In this document: one piece after another, positions 14,423 to 20,234 of the stretch
Layout: every line of letters begins with the position of its first letter
Numbering within the stretch: the first letter of the stretch is position 1
From: PNAI01 sp035574295
Lineage (GTDB): Bacteria; Pseudomonadota; Alphaproteobacteria; Rhizobiales; Xanthobacteraceae
Assembly: GCA_035574295.1 (NCBI GenBank)
Contig: DATLYX010000131.1
Span: 1-20,234, forward strand
DNA: 20,234 nucleotides
Direction: 5' to 3'
Position numbers and translations under genes: made by a program
The notes under the pieces: model-generated
What the model was told of the DNA's origin: nothing
The model's input: only the letters and a program-made list of their open reading frames with translations
Database searches by the model: none

Positions 14423-15660
14423 GTCAAACCCAATCCACCTCTCTCGTGTTGGCGACTTTTGCCGCCGTCTATGTCGGCATGGCGCTCGGCCGCTGGCCGG
14501 GGCTCAAGATCGACCGCACCGGGATCGCGCTGCTCGGCGCCATCGTGCTGTATGCCAGCGGCGTGGTCAGCGCGGCCATGGTTTTCGAGGCGATCGAGTT
14601 CCCGACCCTGATCATCTTGTTCGGTCTGATGGTGCTGTCGGCGCAATTCGCCGCCTGCGGATTTTATGACTGGTGCTCGGCGCGCATCGCGGCAACCCAT
14701 GCCTCGCCGGCCGCCATTCTCGCGCTCACCGTGGCGGTCGCCGGCTTCATGTCGGCCATCCTCGTCAACGACGTCGTGGTGTTTGCCATGACGCCGATGC
14801 TGATCAAGGGCCTGTTGCGGCGCGGGCTCGACCCGCGGCCCTACCTGATCGCGCTCGCCGGCGCGGCCAATGCCGGATCGGCCGCCACCGTGATCGGCAA
14901 CCCGCAGAACATCCTCATCGGCCAGGTCGGCCGGCTCGATTTCTGGGGTTTCGTTGCCGTGTGCGGGCCGCCCGCGCTGTTGGCGCTCGTCACCGTCTTT
15001 GCCGTGGTGTGGCTGGTGTGGCGCAAAAGGTTGTCGCGCGCGACCGCCGAGAACTCCGTCGAGGTCCCGCCGGTCGATGGTTTCGGCCTGGGCAAGGGGA
15101 TTCTTGCCACTCTGGTGTTGCTCGCGCTGTTCACCACCCGTCTGCCGCACGTGGCGGATGTCCTCGTCGTGACCGCGGCGCTGCTGGTCAGCCGGCGCCT
15201 TGCGACGCGCGAGATTCTCGGCCTGGTCGATTGGCACCTCCTGGTGCTGTTCGGCGGCTTGTTCGTGGTCACCTTCGCGCTCGCCCAGACCGAATTGCCG
15301 GGCCTGGCGTTTGCCGCGCTCGCCGCCGCCGGCATCGATTTCAAGCAGCCCGCGGTCATGGCGCTCACCATGCTGGTGGGCAGCAACGTGATCGGCAATG
15401 TCCCGATCGTCGTTCTCTTGCTCGCCATCCTGAAGGATCTGCCGGCGGAAACGCTTTATGCCTTGGCGGTGCTGTCCACGCTCGCCGGCAACCTGCTCAT
15501 CGTCGGCAGCGTCGCCAACATCATCGTGGCGGAACGCGCCAAGGACTCCGGCGTGATCCTCGGTTTCGCGGAACACGCCAAATGCGGGATTCCCATCACC
15601 CTGCTGTCGCTGGGCCTTGCCCTCGGCTGGTTCTGGGCCAGAACTGCAATCGGGGTTTAG
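14419..15660 (+). CDS. SLC13/ArsB-superfamily (CitMHS-like) anion permease
   Basis: 413 residues, about 10-12 membrane helices. Two inverted halves are visible, each with a family motif: ILVNDVVVFAMTPM followed by GAANAGSAATVIGNPQNILIG in the first, and MLVGSNVIGNVPIVVLLLAI with STLAGNLLIVGSVANIIVAE in the second. The N-rich loops form the ion-binding site of the ion transporter superfamily, which includes ArsB, NhaD and the dicarboxylate carriers. The transported ion is uncertain: organic anions or sulfate are possible, as is arsenite efflux, but the arsenic genes are 12 kb away. It converges with the sugar dehydrogenase gene, 47 bp between stops. Confidence 0.85.
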   Translation: MSQTQSTSLVLATFAAVYVGMALGRWPGLKIDRTGIALLGAIVLYASGVVSAAMVFEAIEFPTLIILFGLMVLSAQFAACGFYDWCSARIAATHASPAAILALTVAVAGFMSAILVNDVVVFAMTPMLIKGLLRRGLDPRPYLIALAGAANAGSAATVIGNPQNILIGQVGRLDFWGFVAVCGPPALLALVTVFAVVWLVWRKRLSRATAENSVEVPPVDGFGLGKGILATLVLLALFTTRLPHVADVLVVTAALLVSRRLATREILGLVDWHLLVLFGGLFVVTFALAQTELPGLAFAALAAAGIDFKQPAVMALTMLVGSNVIGNVPIVVLLLAILKDLPAETLYALAVLSTLAGNLLIVGSVANIIVAERAKDSGVILGFAEHAKCGIPITLLSLGLALGWFWARTAIGV

Positions 15661-15707
15661 CGCCGGATAGCCGGCTGCCAGCGATCCTCGGCCCTCGCTC
15701 GCCTCTA

Positions 15708-16853
15708 TTATCGCGCCGGCCCCACGCGCAGGATGCGGCCGCGGCCTGAGTCGGTGGCAAGATAGAGCGCGCCGTCCGGCCCCTCGCGCACGTCGCGGAT
15801 GCGCTCGCCCAGGCCCTGCAACAGCCGCTCCTCGCGGCCCACCTTGTCGCCGTTCACTTCGAGCCGCACCAGCATCTGGCCGGCGAGCGCGCCGACGAAC
15901 AGGTTGTTGCGCCAGGCCGCGATCAGCCGCCCCGAGTAGAACGCCATGCCCGACGGCGCGATCGACGGCACCCAGTATTTCACCGGCTGCTCCATGCCGG
16001 ACCTTGCGGTGGCCTCGTGGATGCGCGCGCCGCTGTAGTCGATGCCGTAGCCGATCACCGGCCAGCCGTAATTCTTGCCCGGCTCGATGATGTTGATCTC
16101 GTCGCCGCCGCGCGGGCCGTGCTCGTGCATCCAGAGCTTTCCTGTCACCGGATTGCGCGCCGCGCCCTGCGAATTGCGGTGGCCGTAGCTGAAAATTTCC
16201 GGATTGGCGCCCGCGCGGTTGACGAACGGATTGTCCGGCGGCACCGAGCCGTCCGGGCGCACCCGCACGATCTTGCCGATGTGGTTTGTGAGGTTTTGCG
16301 CCTCGTTGCGGTGCACGAAATGGTCGCCGAGCGTCAGGAACAGCGTGTTGTCCGGCATCTGTACGATACGGCATCCGTGATGATTGGCGCTCGACAGCGG
16401 CCCCTCCTGGCGGAAGATCACTTGCACGTCGTCGAGCCGCGGCATCTCGCCGTCAGCCAATCGGGCCCGTGCCATCGCCGTGCGCGCGCCGCCTGCGACC
16501 GGCTCGGCATAGCAGAAATAGATCGAGCGGTTCTGGGCGAAGGCCCGGTCGAGGATGACATCGAGCAGCCCGCCCTGGCCCGAGGCGAACACCTGCGGCA
16601 CCCCGCCGAGCGGCGGCGACAGGTTGCCCCCGCGCGCCACGATGCGCATGCGGCCGGCTTTTTCCGTCACCAGCATACGACCGTCGGGAAGGAAGGCGAG
16701 CGCCCACGGCCGTTCCAGCCCGCCGGCCACCGTCTCAACGGCAATGTCGCCGGCGGCCGATCGGAACGTTTGCGCGGCGGCCGGGCTAACCGGCGCCACC
16801 GAAAGCGACAACACGCTCCCGAACAATACGTTCGCGACCAATGACCGTTTCAT
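15708..16853 (-). CDS. PQQ-dependent soluble sugar dehydrogenase (GSDH/YliI-like)
   Basis: 381 residues. Signal peptide MKRSLVANVLFGSVLSLSVAPVSPAAAQ implies a periplasmic enzyme. Six-bladed beta-propeller landmarks of the aldose sugar dehydrogenase family follow: VAGGLERPWALAFLPDGRML, VTEKAGRMRIV, GQGGLLDVILD, NHHGCRIV (candidate catalytic His), LTLGDHF, IGKIVRVRPDGSVPPDNPF, SYGHRNSQGAA, HEHGPRGGDEINII and GKNYGWPVIGYGIDYSG. These carry the usual calcium and PQQ contacts. It would oxidise aldoses, passing electrons to the respiratory chain. ATG 16853 is chosen because AGGAGA lies seven bases upstream. That Shine-Dalgarno is buried in a perfect hairpin. Confidence 0.9.
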   Translation of the reverse strand: MKRSLVANVLFGSVLSLSVAPVSPAAAQTFRSAAGDIAVETVAGGLERPWALAFLPDGRMLVTEKAGRMRIVARGGNLSPPLGGVPQVFASGQGGLLDVILDRAFAQNRSIYFCYAEPVAGGARTAMARARLADGEMPRLDDVQVIFRQEGPLSSANHHGCRIVQMPDNTLFLTLGDHFVHRNEAQNLTNHIGKIVRVRPDGSVPPDNPFVNRAGANPEIFSYGHRNSQGAARNPVTGKLWMHEHGPRGGDEINIIEPGKNYGWPVIGYGIDYSGARIHEATARSGMEQPVKYWVPSIAPSGMAFYSGRLIAAWRNNLFVGALAGQMLVRLEVNGDKVGREERLLQGLGERIRDVREGPDGALYLATDSGRGRILRVGPAR

Positions 16854-16859
16854 GAAACA

Positions 16860-16904
16860 TTCTCCTGGGCGTCGCAACGCGCAACACTATGACGCCCAGG
16901 AGAA
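16860..16904 (-). promoter_or_regulatory. 14-bp perfect hairpin sequestering the sugar-dehydrogenase Shine-Dalgarno
   Basis: On the minus strand TTCTCCTGGGCGTC (16904-16891) pairs exactly with GACGCCCAGGAGAA (16873-16860) around a 17-base loop. The 3' arm holds AGGAGA, the Shine-Dalgarno of the gene starting at 16853, so a transcript reading through both arms would hide its ribosome site. As DNA it could equally be an operator. No U-tract follows, so it is not a normal terminator. Confidence 0.65.
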
Positions 16905-16972
16905 ATGCGGCAAGCATGACGCAAGACGCAACACGCCACTGGACGCAACGCCGCTTTAGCGTGGCGCACGTC

Positions 16973-17010
16973 CTTTTCGGAAAACCGGTTCCAACTTTTC
17001 CCGGACATGC
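16973..17010. repeat. Fragment of a dispersed alphaproteobacterial intergenic repeat
   Basis: The stretch containing TTCGGAAAACCGGTTCC, AACTTTTCCCGGACATGCG closely resembles a short repeat I remember in many copies between genes of Bradyrhizobium and related genomes (CGGAAAACCGG...ACTTTTCC..ATCATGCG). The GGAAAACCGGTTCC core is partly palindromic. This is recognition by memory only. Confidence 0.45.
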
Positions 17011-17026
17011 GCGAGGCAACGCAACG

Positions 17027-17254
17027 CTACAGTACGCGACCAATCTCGATTTGCGGGCCCGACGCGCCGACCCGCGTAATGCCGATGGAGACCGCCACCA
17101 CTGCGATGATCAGGCACACGGCCAGCGCCGCAGTGGTAATCAGCTCCGCAAGGGCGCGGTTGCGTCGCTCGTGCGCCCAATACCGCTCGCTCGGACGGGC
17201 AAAACCCCCGCCGTCTGCGACGGCCATCGCGATCATCTGGTTGCGAATCGACAT
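17027..17254 (-). CDS. Possible small single-pass membrane protein
   Basis: 75 residues: a hydrophilic N-terminus (MSIRNQMIAMAVADGGGFARPSERYWAHERRNRA), one strong membrane helix (ALAELITTAALAVCLIIAVV, then AVSIGI), and a short tail ending IEIGRVL. The topology is convincing, but the start has no Shine-Dalgarno and a hairpin lies 11 bases upstream. No family recognised. The gene is alone, 173 bp upstream of the sugar dehydrogenase. Confidence 0.45.
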   Translation of the reverse strand: MSIRNQMIAMAVADGGGFARPSERYWAHERRNRALAELITTAALAVCLIIAVVAVSIGITRVGASGPQIEIGRVL

Positions 17255-17265
17255 GATGAAAATCT

Positions 17266-17284
17266 GCCGCCCGATGCGGGCGGC
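17266..17284 (-). terminator. Hairpin plus T-run downstream of the glutathione S-transferase gene
   Basis: GCCGCCCG and CGGGCGGC form a perfect 8-bp stem with a 3-base loop. On the minus strand the stem is followed by AGATTTTCATC, a weak U-tract. It lies ~110 bp past the GST stop and may end that transcript; it also sits just before the small membrane ORF. Confidence 0.45.
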
Positions 17285-17394
17285 CGTTCGGCCACACTTG
17301 GGCGAAGCGGTTGATGAACCGCGGCAAATTCGTGGCGGAGGGAAGAGGTTAATAATTCGTTACTGCGTCGGAGGTTGTCCCGCGCAGCTCTTGC

Positions 17395-18027
17395 TCAGCT
17401 TGCGTTTTCCACAGCAACCGGGTGCCAATCCATGGTGATGTGGCCTGCTTGCGCGGCCACGCGCTTGAGCCATTCGCGCACGGCCGGGAAGCTGCGCAGG
17501 TCGAAATCGCATTCGTGCGCGAGGTGCGTGTAGCCGTAGAGGGCGATGTCGGCGATGGTGTAGTGCCCGGCGGCAAAGAACTCGTGCTTGGCGAGGTGCT
17601 TTTCCATCACCCCGAGCGCCCGGTAGCCGTTCTCCATCCAGTCTTCGAGGGCGTGCACCTGCAGCTCGCGGCCGCCCTTCACCAGCTTGAGCCAGAAGTA
17701 GGCGGCGCCGAGGTTCGGCTCCACGCTGTTCTGCTCGAAGAACATCCATCGCAGCGCCTCCGCGCGATCGATGCGGTCCTCGGGCGCCAGCGGCGTGCCG
17801 CCGGCGATGAACCACAGAATCGCATTCGACTCCGGCAGATACCGCCCCGGCGCGACCTCCAGCAACGGCACATGGCCGTTGGGATTTTTTGCCAAAAACT
17901 CCGGCGTATGGGTCTCGCCCTTGAGGATGTCGATCTCGACGAGCTCGTACGGAATCTTAAGCTGCGCGAGCGCAAGCCGCACCTTGTAGCAGTTGCCGGA
18001 CTTCCGCATGGAGTACAGCGTGTACAT
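17395..18027 (-). CDS. Glutathione S-transferase family protein
   Basis: 210 residues, cytoplasmic. The N-terminal thioredoxin-like domain reads MYTLYSMRKSGNCYKVRLAL, with Ser10/Cys13 in the catalytic loop. It is followed by NPNGHVPLLEV and PESNAILWFIA at about 64-74; Glu66-Ser67 is the classical contact to the glutathione glutamyl group. The C-terminal helical domain contains the conserved FAAGHYTIADIALYGYTHLA (N-capping and hydrophobic-staple region). Length is typical. It conjugates or reduces electrophiles with glutathione; substrate class cannot be given. It lies alone, with an intergenic stretch of 177 bp upstream. Confidence 0.92.
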   Translation of the reverse strand: MYTLYSMRKSGNCYKVRLALAQLKIPYELVEIDILKGETHTPEFLAKNPNGHVPLLEVAPGRYLPESNAILWFIAGGTPLAPEDRIDRAEALRWMFFEQNSVEPNLGAAYFWLKLVKGGRELQVHALEDWMENGYRALGVMEKHLAKHEFFAAGHYTIADIALYGYTHLAHECDFDLRSFPAVREWLKRVAAQAGHITMDWHPVAVENAS

Positions 18028-18182
18028 CCGCGCATCCCTCGTCCCTTTCGCGGGACCCCTTCGATAAAGATGTTTGGAACCAAGAATGCAAGCACGATCG
18101 CATATCGCAGTCGCAACAAAATGCGCGCCTATATGCCGCGCTGCGGCATAGTCGGATTCATGCGAGATGTGACGATCGTGTG

Positions 18183-18212
18183 AAAAAATTTTCGTCGCCC
18201 GTGGTCAGGGCG
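18183..18212 (-). terminator. Possible terminator overlapping the GT87-like stop codon
   Basis: On the minus strand CGCCC-TGACCAC-GGGCG forms a 5-bp stem whose loop contains the stop codon. ACGAAAATTTTTTC follows, giving six U residues. The stem is short and the U-tract starts seven bases late, so this is only a fair candidate. A second small palindrome, TATGCCGC-GCT-GCGGCATA (18132-18150), follows downstream. Confidence 0.35.
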
Positions 18213-19464
18213 TTCGAGCCGCGAGTGGTTGTGCCGTGTGCTGCGCATCGCCGGCCGCCCGCCGCAGCACCAGCACGAAAACCCCGAGCATGGTCCAAAT
18301 CCCCAGAGGGATGAAGGCATATTCGGCGATGCTGCGCGCCACGAGCGGCACGAACCACAGCCAGGCCAGCGCCGATTTCTCCCACGGCGCAAATCCGCGC
18401 TGAAGCCCATCTGCGGCAAGGAATGCGATCGCCGGCGCCAGCACCATCATGTCGTAATCGAGGCTGTAGGGCGTAGCGAGAAGCGCGCCCAGCACGAGAC
18501 CGGCGGCTTTGAGCGCAAACGCCGCTTCGCTGCGCCACAGCCGGATCAGCGCGACCGCAGCCGCGAGCATCACCGCGCCTTGCGCCGCATAGGCGAGCGC
18601 CACGCCCCCGCCCCAAAGCCGCACCCAGGCGAACACGCTTTGGATCTTGTGCCAGCCGGTGCCGCCCGCTTCCAGCACCACGAGCCGCGTCAGTTGCGCG
18701 GAATCGAAGAACGCGCGCCACACTTCGGCGCCGAACGCCAGCAAGGTCGCCAGCCCTAGGGCCGCCACGGTCGCGCTTGCCGCACAAAATACGCGCCAGC
18801 GCCCGGTCGCCATCAGCACCAGCGGAATCATGATCCCGAATTGCGGCTTGTAGCTCATGAGCCCGAACAGGATGCCCGCTGCAATGGGTCGGCGGTCGAT
18901 GAGCGCAAGCCCGCCGCCGATCAGCGCTGCCGTCAAAAATCCGTTGTGCCCGTGGCCGATATTGATCAGCACCGCGGGAAACGCCAGCGCGAGCAGTATC
19001 CACAGGTTGCTGTTAACGCGATTGCCCTGCCTTACGGAGAAGCTGGAGGAGAAGAGAATGCTTCTGATCGCCAGAAGGTACATCAGCAGCGTCGCGCCCT
19101 GCCACACGAGAAGCGCGAGCGCATAGGGCAGCGTTGCGAGCGCGGCCGCAATGAACAAAAAGAACGGCGGGTAGTGCCAGCCGTAAAACTGCGTCTGCGG
19201 GCCGAAGATTTCTTTCTGGCGCGCGTAGTGTTGGTTCCAGTCGAACGCCGCGGCGTGGCGGCCTTCCAGCACGTAGGTTCCCGCGGCATAGACGTTGGAG
19301 AAATCCGTGCCCAGCGGCCGGCCGAAGGCGTCGTTCCGCCCGTCGGAGCCGGCAGCAAGAAAGATCACTGCGGCAACCGACACCGCGAGCATGCAGAGCC
19401 CCCATCGTCGCATGCGCGCGGGAGTGAGCCAGTCTCCGGACCGGATGACCTCTGTCAGTTGCAT
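18205..19464 (-). CDS. GT87-like (DUF2029) polytopic membrane mannosyltransferase-type protein
   Basis: 419 residues with roughly ten membrane helices. The N-terminal loop carries GTDFSNVYAAGTYVLEGR, with the acidic Asp expected of polyprenol-phosphate-sugar-using GT-C enzymes, followed by FYGWHYPPFFLFIA, a typical DUF2029/GT87 element. Further on come NIGHGHNGFLTAALIGGGL, GLMSYKPQFGIMIPLVL and TPYSLDYDMMVLAPAIAFL, all familiar from this group. It probably transfers a sugar from a lipid carrier at the periplasmic face. Acceptor unknown, and no lipid or polysaccharide cluster adjoins it. Start ATG 19464 gives a short hydrophilic N-terminus. Confidence 0.85.
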   Translation of the reverse strand: MQLTEVIRSGDWLTPARMRRWGLCMLAVSVAAVIFLAAGSDGRNDAFGRPLGTDFSNVYAAGTYVLEGRHAAAFDWNQHYARQKEIFGPQTQFYGWHYPPFFLFIAAALATLPYALALLVWQGATLLMYLLAIRSILFSSSFSVRQGNRVNSNLWILLALAFPAVLINIGHGHNGFLTAALIGGGLALIDRRPIAAGILFGLMSYKPQFGIMIPLVLMATGRWRVFCAASATVAALGLATLLAFGAEVWRAFFDSAQLTRLVVLEAGGTGWHKIQSVFAWVRLWGGGVALAYAAQGAVMLAAAVALIRLWRSEAAFALKAAGLVLGALLATPYSLDYDMMVLAPAIAFLAADGLQRGFAPWEKSALAWLWFVPLVARSIAEYAFIPLGIWTMLGVFVLVLRRAAGDAQHTAQPLAARTP

Positions 19465-19562
19465 CGCGGCTTTCGCGTCGATCGCCGGAACTGTCGATCC
19501 ATCGGCAGTCTAATGCGCTGCGCTTAACGGAACGTGCCGACGGCCAAAAGCGCCGGATGCGC

Positions 19563-19913
19563 CTAGCAGGTCGGACAAACGAACGGTTTGCGCACCGCGC
19601 CGCGCGGCGGCCGCCGGCTGGTACAGCCGACCGTCGGGCAATTGGAGGCAAAGCCGCGTTCGTCCCAGAAGCAGGGCACGAACGAAACCCCACGGTACAG
19701 GATGCCGTAGCACTTGGGATCCGCCTTGCACTCGGCCGTGGTCTTGTGCCGGTTGCAGGGATCGCCGCGGTACGACGGGCACCAGTCCTCGATCGAGGTG
19801 CCGCAAGGGCGGGCCGGCGCGGCGCGTTTCCCGTTGGCGTGCGCGGCGGCCGGCAGCGCCACCGCCAGCAGCGCGCCTATCACCAAGCTTGATCGAAATA
19901 TCATCGTTTGCAT
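19563..19913 (-). CDS. Small secreted cysteine-rich protein, unrecognised
   Basis: About 116 residues from ATG 19913 (MQTMIFRSSLVIGALLAVAL, then signal cleavage after AAAHA). ATGs at 19937 and 19904 are alternatives; none has a strong Shine-Dalgarno. The mature ~90 residues contain ten cysteines in the pattern PCG, DWC, DPC, AEC, PKC, VPC, SNC, VGC, FVC, PTC. That even number suggests up to five disulfides in an exported, compact domain. No family recognised. The gene is divergent from the aminotransferase gene, with about 65 bp between starts. Confidence 0.7.
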   Translation of the reverse strand: MQTMIFRSSLVIGALLAVALPAAAHANGKRAAPARPCGTSIEDWCPSYRGDPCNRHKTTAECKADPKCYGILYRGVSFVPCFWDERGFASNCPTVGCTSRRPPRGAVRKPFVCPTC

Positions 19914-19978
19914 CTTGCCGTCGGCCGCCCCTGCCATTAGGACACTTAACGCGCGTTGCGGGCAAGTGGAGATTCCGG

Positions 19979-20234
19979 ATGGCTTTCCTCGCCGACCGTC
20001 TCAGTCGCATCAAGCCGTCGGCCACCATTGCGGTGACCGACCGCGCGCGCGCGCTGAAACTGGCCGGCCGCGACGTGATCGGGCTTGGCGCCGGCGAGCC
20101 CGACATGGACACGCCCGACAACATCAAACGCGCCGCGATCCGGGCCATCGAGAGCGGCAAGGCGTCCAAATACACCAACGTCGACGGCATCATGGAGCTG
20201 AAAGAGGCCGTGGTGCGCAAGTTCAAGCGCGAAA
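19979..20234 (+). CDS. aatA: Aspartate aminotransferase (class I PLP enzyme), N-terminal part
   Basis: The 85 visible residues run off the window end. MAFLADRLSRIKPSATIAVTDRA and DVIGLGAGEPDMDTPDNIK are highly typical of alphaproteobacterial AatA-type aspartate (or aspartate/prephenate) aminotransferases. YTNVDGIMELKEAVVRKFKR corresponds to the YT...G...LR.A segment of class I enzymes. GGAG lies seven bases before ATG 19979. The PLP lysine and later motifs lie outside the window. It would catalyse amino exchange between aspartate and 2-oxoglutarate in the cytoplasm. Confidence 0.9.
   Translation, partial: MAFLADRLSRIKPSATIAVTDRARALKLAGRDVIGLGAGEPDMDTPDNIKRAAIRAIESGKASKYTNVDGIMELKEAVVRKFKRE

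Noticed and set aside
14314..16374. Very long open frame (686 codons) on the minus strand
   Set aside because: It runs antisense through the anion permease and in another frame through the sugar dehydrogenase; its protein is Arg/Gln/His-rich, typical of the wrong frame in high-GC DNA.
16786..16860. 24-codon ORF from ATG 16860 overlapping the sugar dehydrogenase start
   Set aside because: The Shine-Dalgarno touches this ATG, leaving no spacing, and the peptide is unremarkable; the in-frame ATG at 16853 has ideal spacing.

Overview
The window reads as a chromosomal segment of a high-GC alphaproteobacterium, most likely Hyphomicrobiales and close to the Bradyrhizobium/Rhodopseudomonas/Pseudolabrys group. 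This rests on protein flavour: a tripartite-tricarboxylate (Bug) binding protein, an alphaproteobacterial AatA N-terminus, an AqpS-ArsC arsenic pair, a SigF/NrsF (EcfF/OsrA-type) regulatory pair, and dispersed palindromic repeats of a kind I remember from those genomes. No rRNA, tRNA, CRISPR array, phage or transposase gene is visible. The gene content looks like core or housekeeping-type accessory chromosome, not an island.

Layout. 1-1091 (+): 3' end of a radical SAM gene. 1108-2711 (-): arsenic block with a small ABM-domain protein, ArsC and an AqpS-type channel; arsC and aqpS overlap as TGATG. 2950-3843 (+): secreted TPR protein. 3913-4695 (-): CxxxCxxCC (YkgJ-like) protein. 4886-5851 (+): Bug-type solute-binding protein. 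5917-6120: inverted pair of palindromic repeats followed by a 28-bp tandem repeat. 6122-7999 (-): fused ABC exporter. 8091-8470 (-): tiny Cys-rich CWC protein with a possible coupled upstream ORF. 8550-9806 (-): nrsF and sigF. 9966-11071 (+): thioredoxin-like and CcdA/DsbD-like genes, divergent from sigF. 11154-12376 (-): intact metallo-beta-lactamase-fold hydrolase with a truncated paralogous remnant downstream. 12513-14211 (-): two tandem paralogous secreted proteins of an unrecognised family. 14419-15660 (+): SLC13/ArsB-superfamily anion permease. 15708-16853 (-): PQQ-type sugar dehydrogenase. 17027-17254 (-): possible small membrane protein. 17395-18027 (-): glutathione S-transferase. 18205-19464 (-): GT87-like membrane protein. 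19563-19913 (-): secreted 10-Cys protein. 19979-end (+): 5' end of an aspartate aminotransferase.

How parts work together. The clearest system is the stress module at 8550-11071. A sigma factor and its membrane anti-sigma lie back to back with a periplasmic CPVC thioredoxin and a CcdA-like electron carrier. The divergent thioredoxin promoter region carries a perfect GTAACC-N16-CGAA sequence, which as I remember it is the SigF promoter consensus. Two further GTAACG copies lie upstream at 11-bp intervals. The anti-sigma keeps one of the two family cysteines but has His where I expect the second. The arsenic pair suggests reduction of arsenate to arsenite and its exit through the channel.

Other points worth checking are a 14-bp perfect hairpin that buries the Shine-Dalgarno of the PQQ dehydrogenase gene, the tandem paralogous secreted family, and the decayed hydrolase copy. 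All identifications come from reading motifs by eye. No database search or folding calculation was run.
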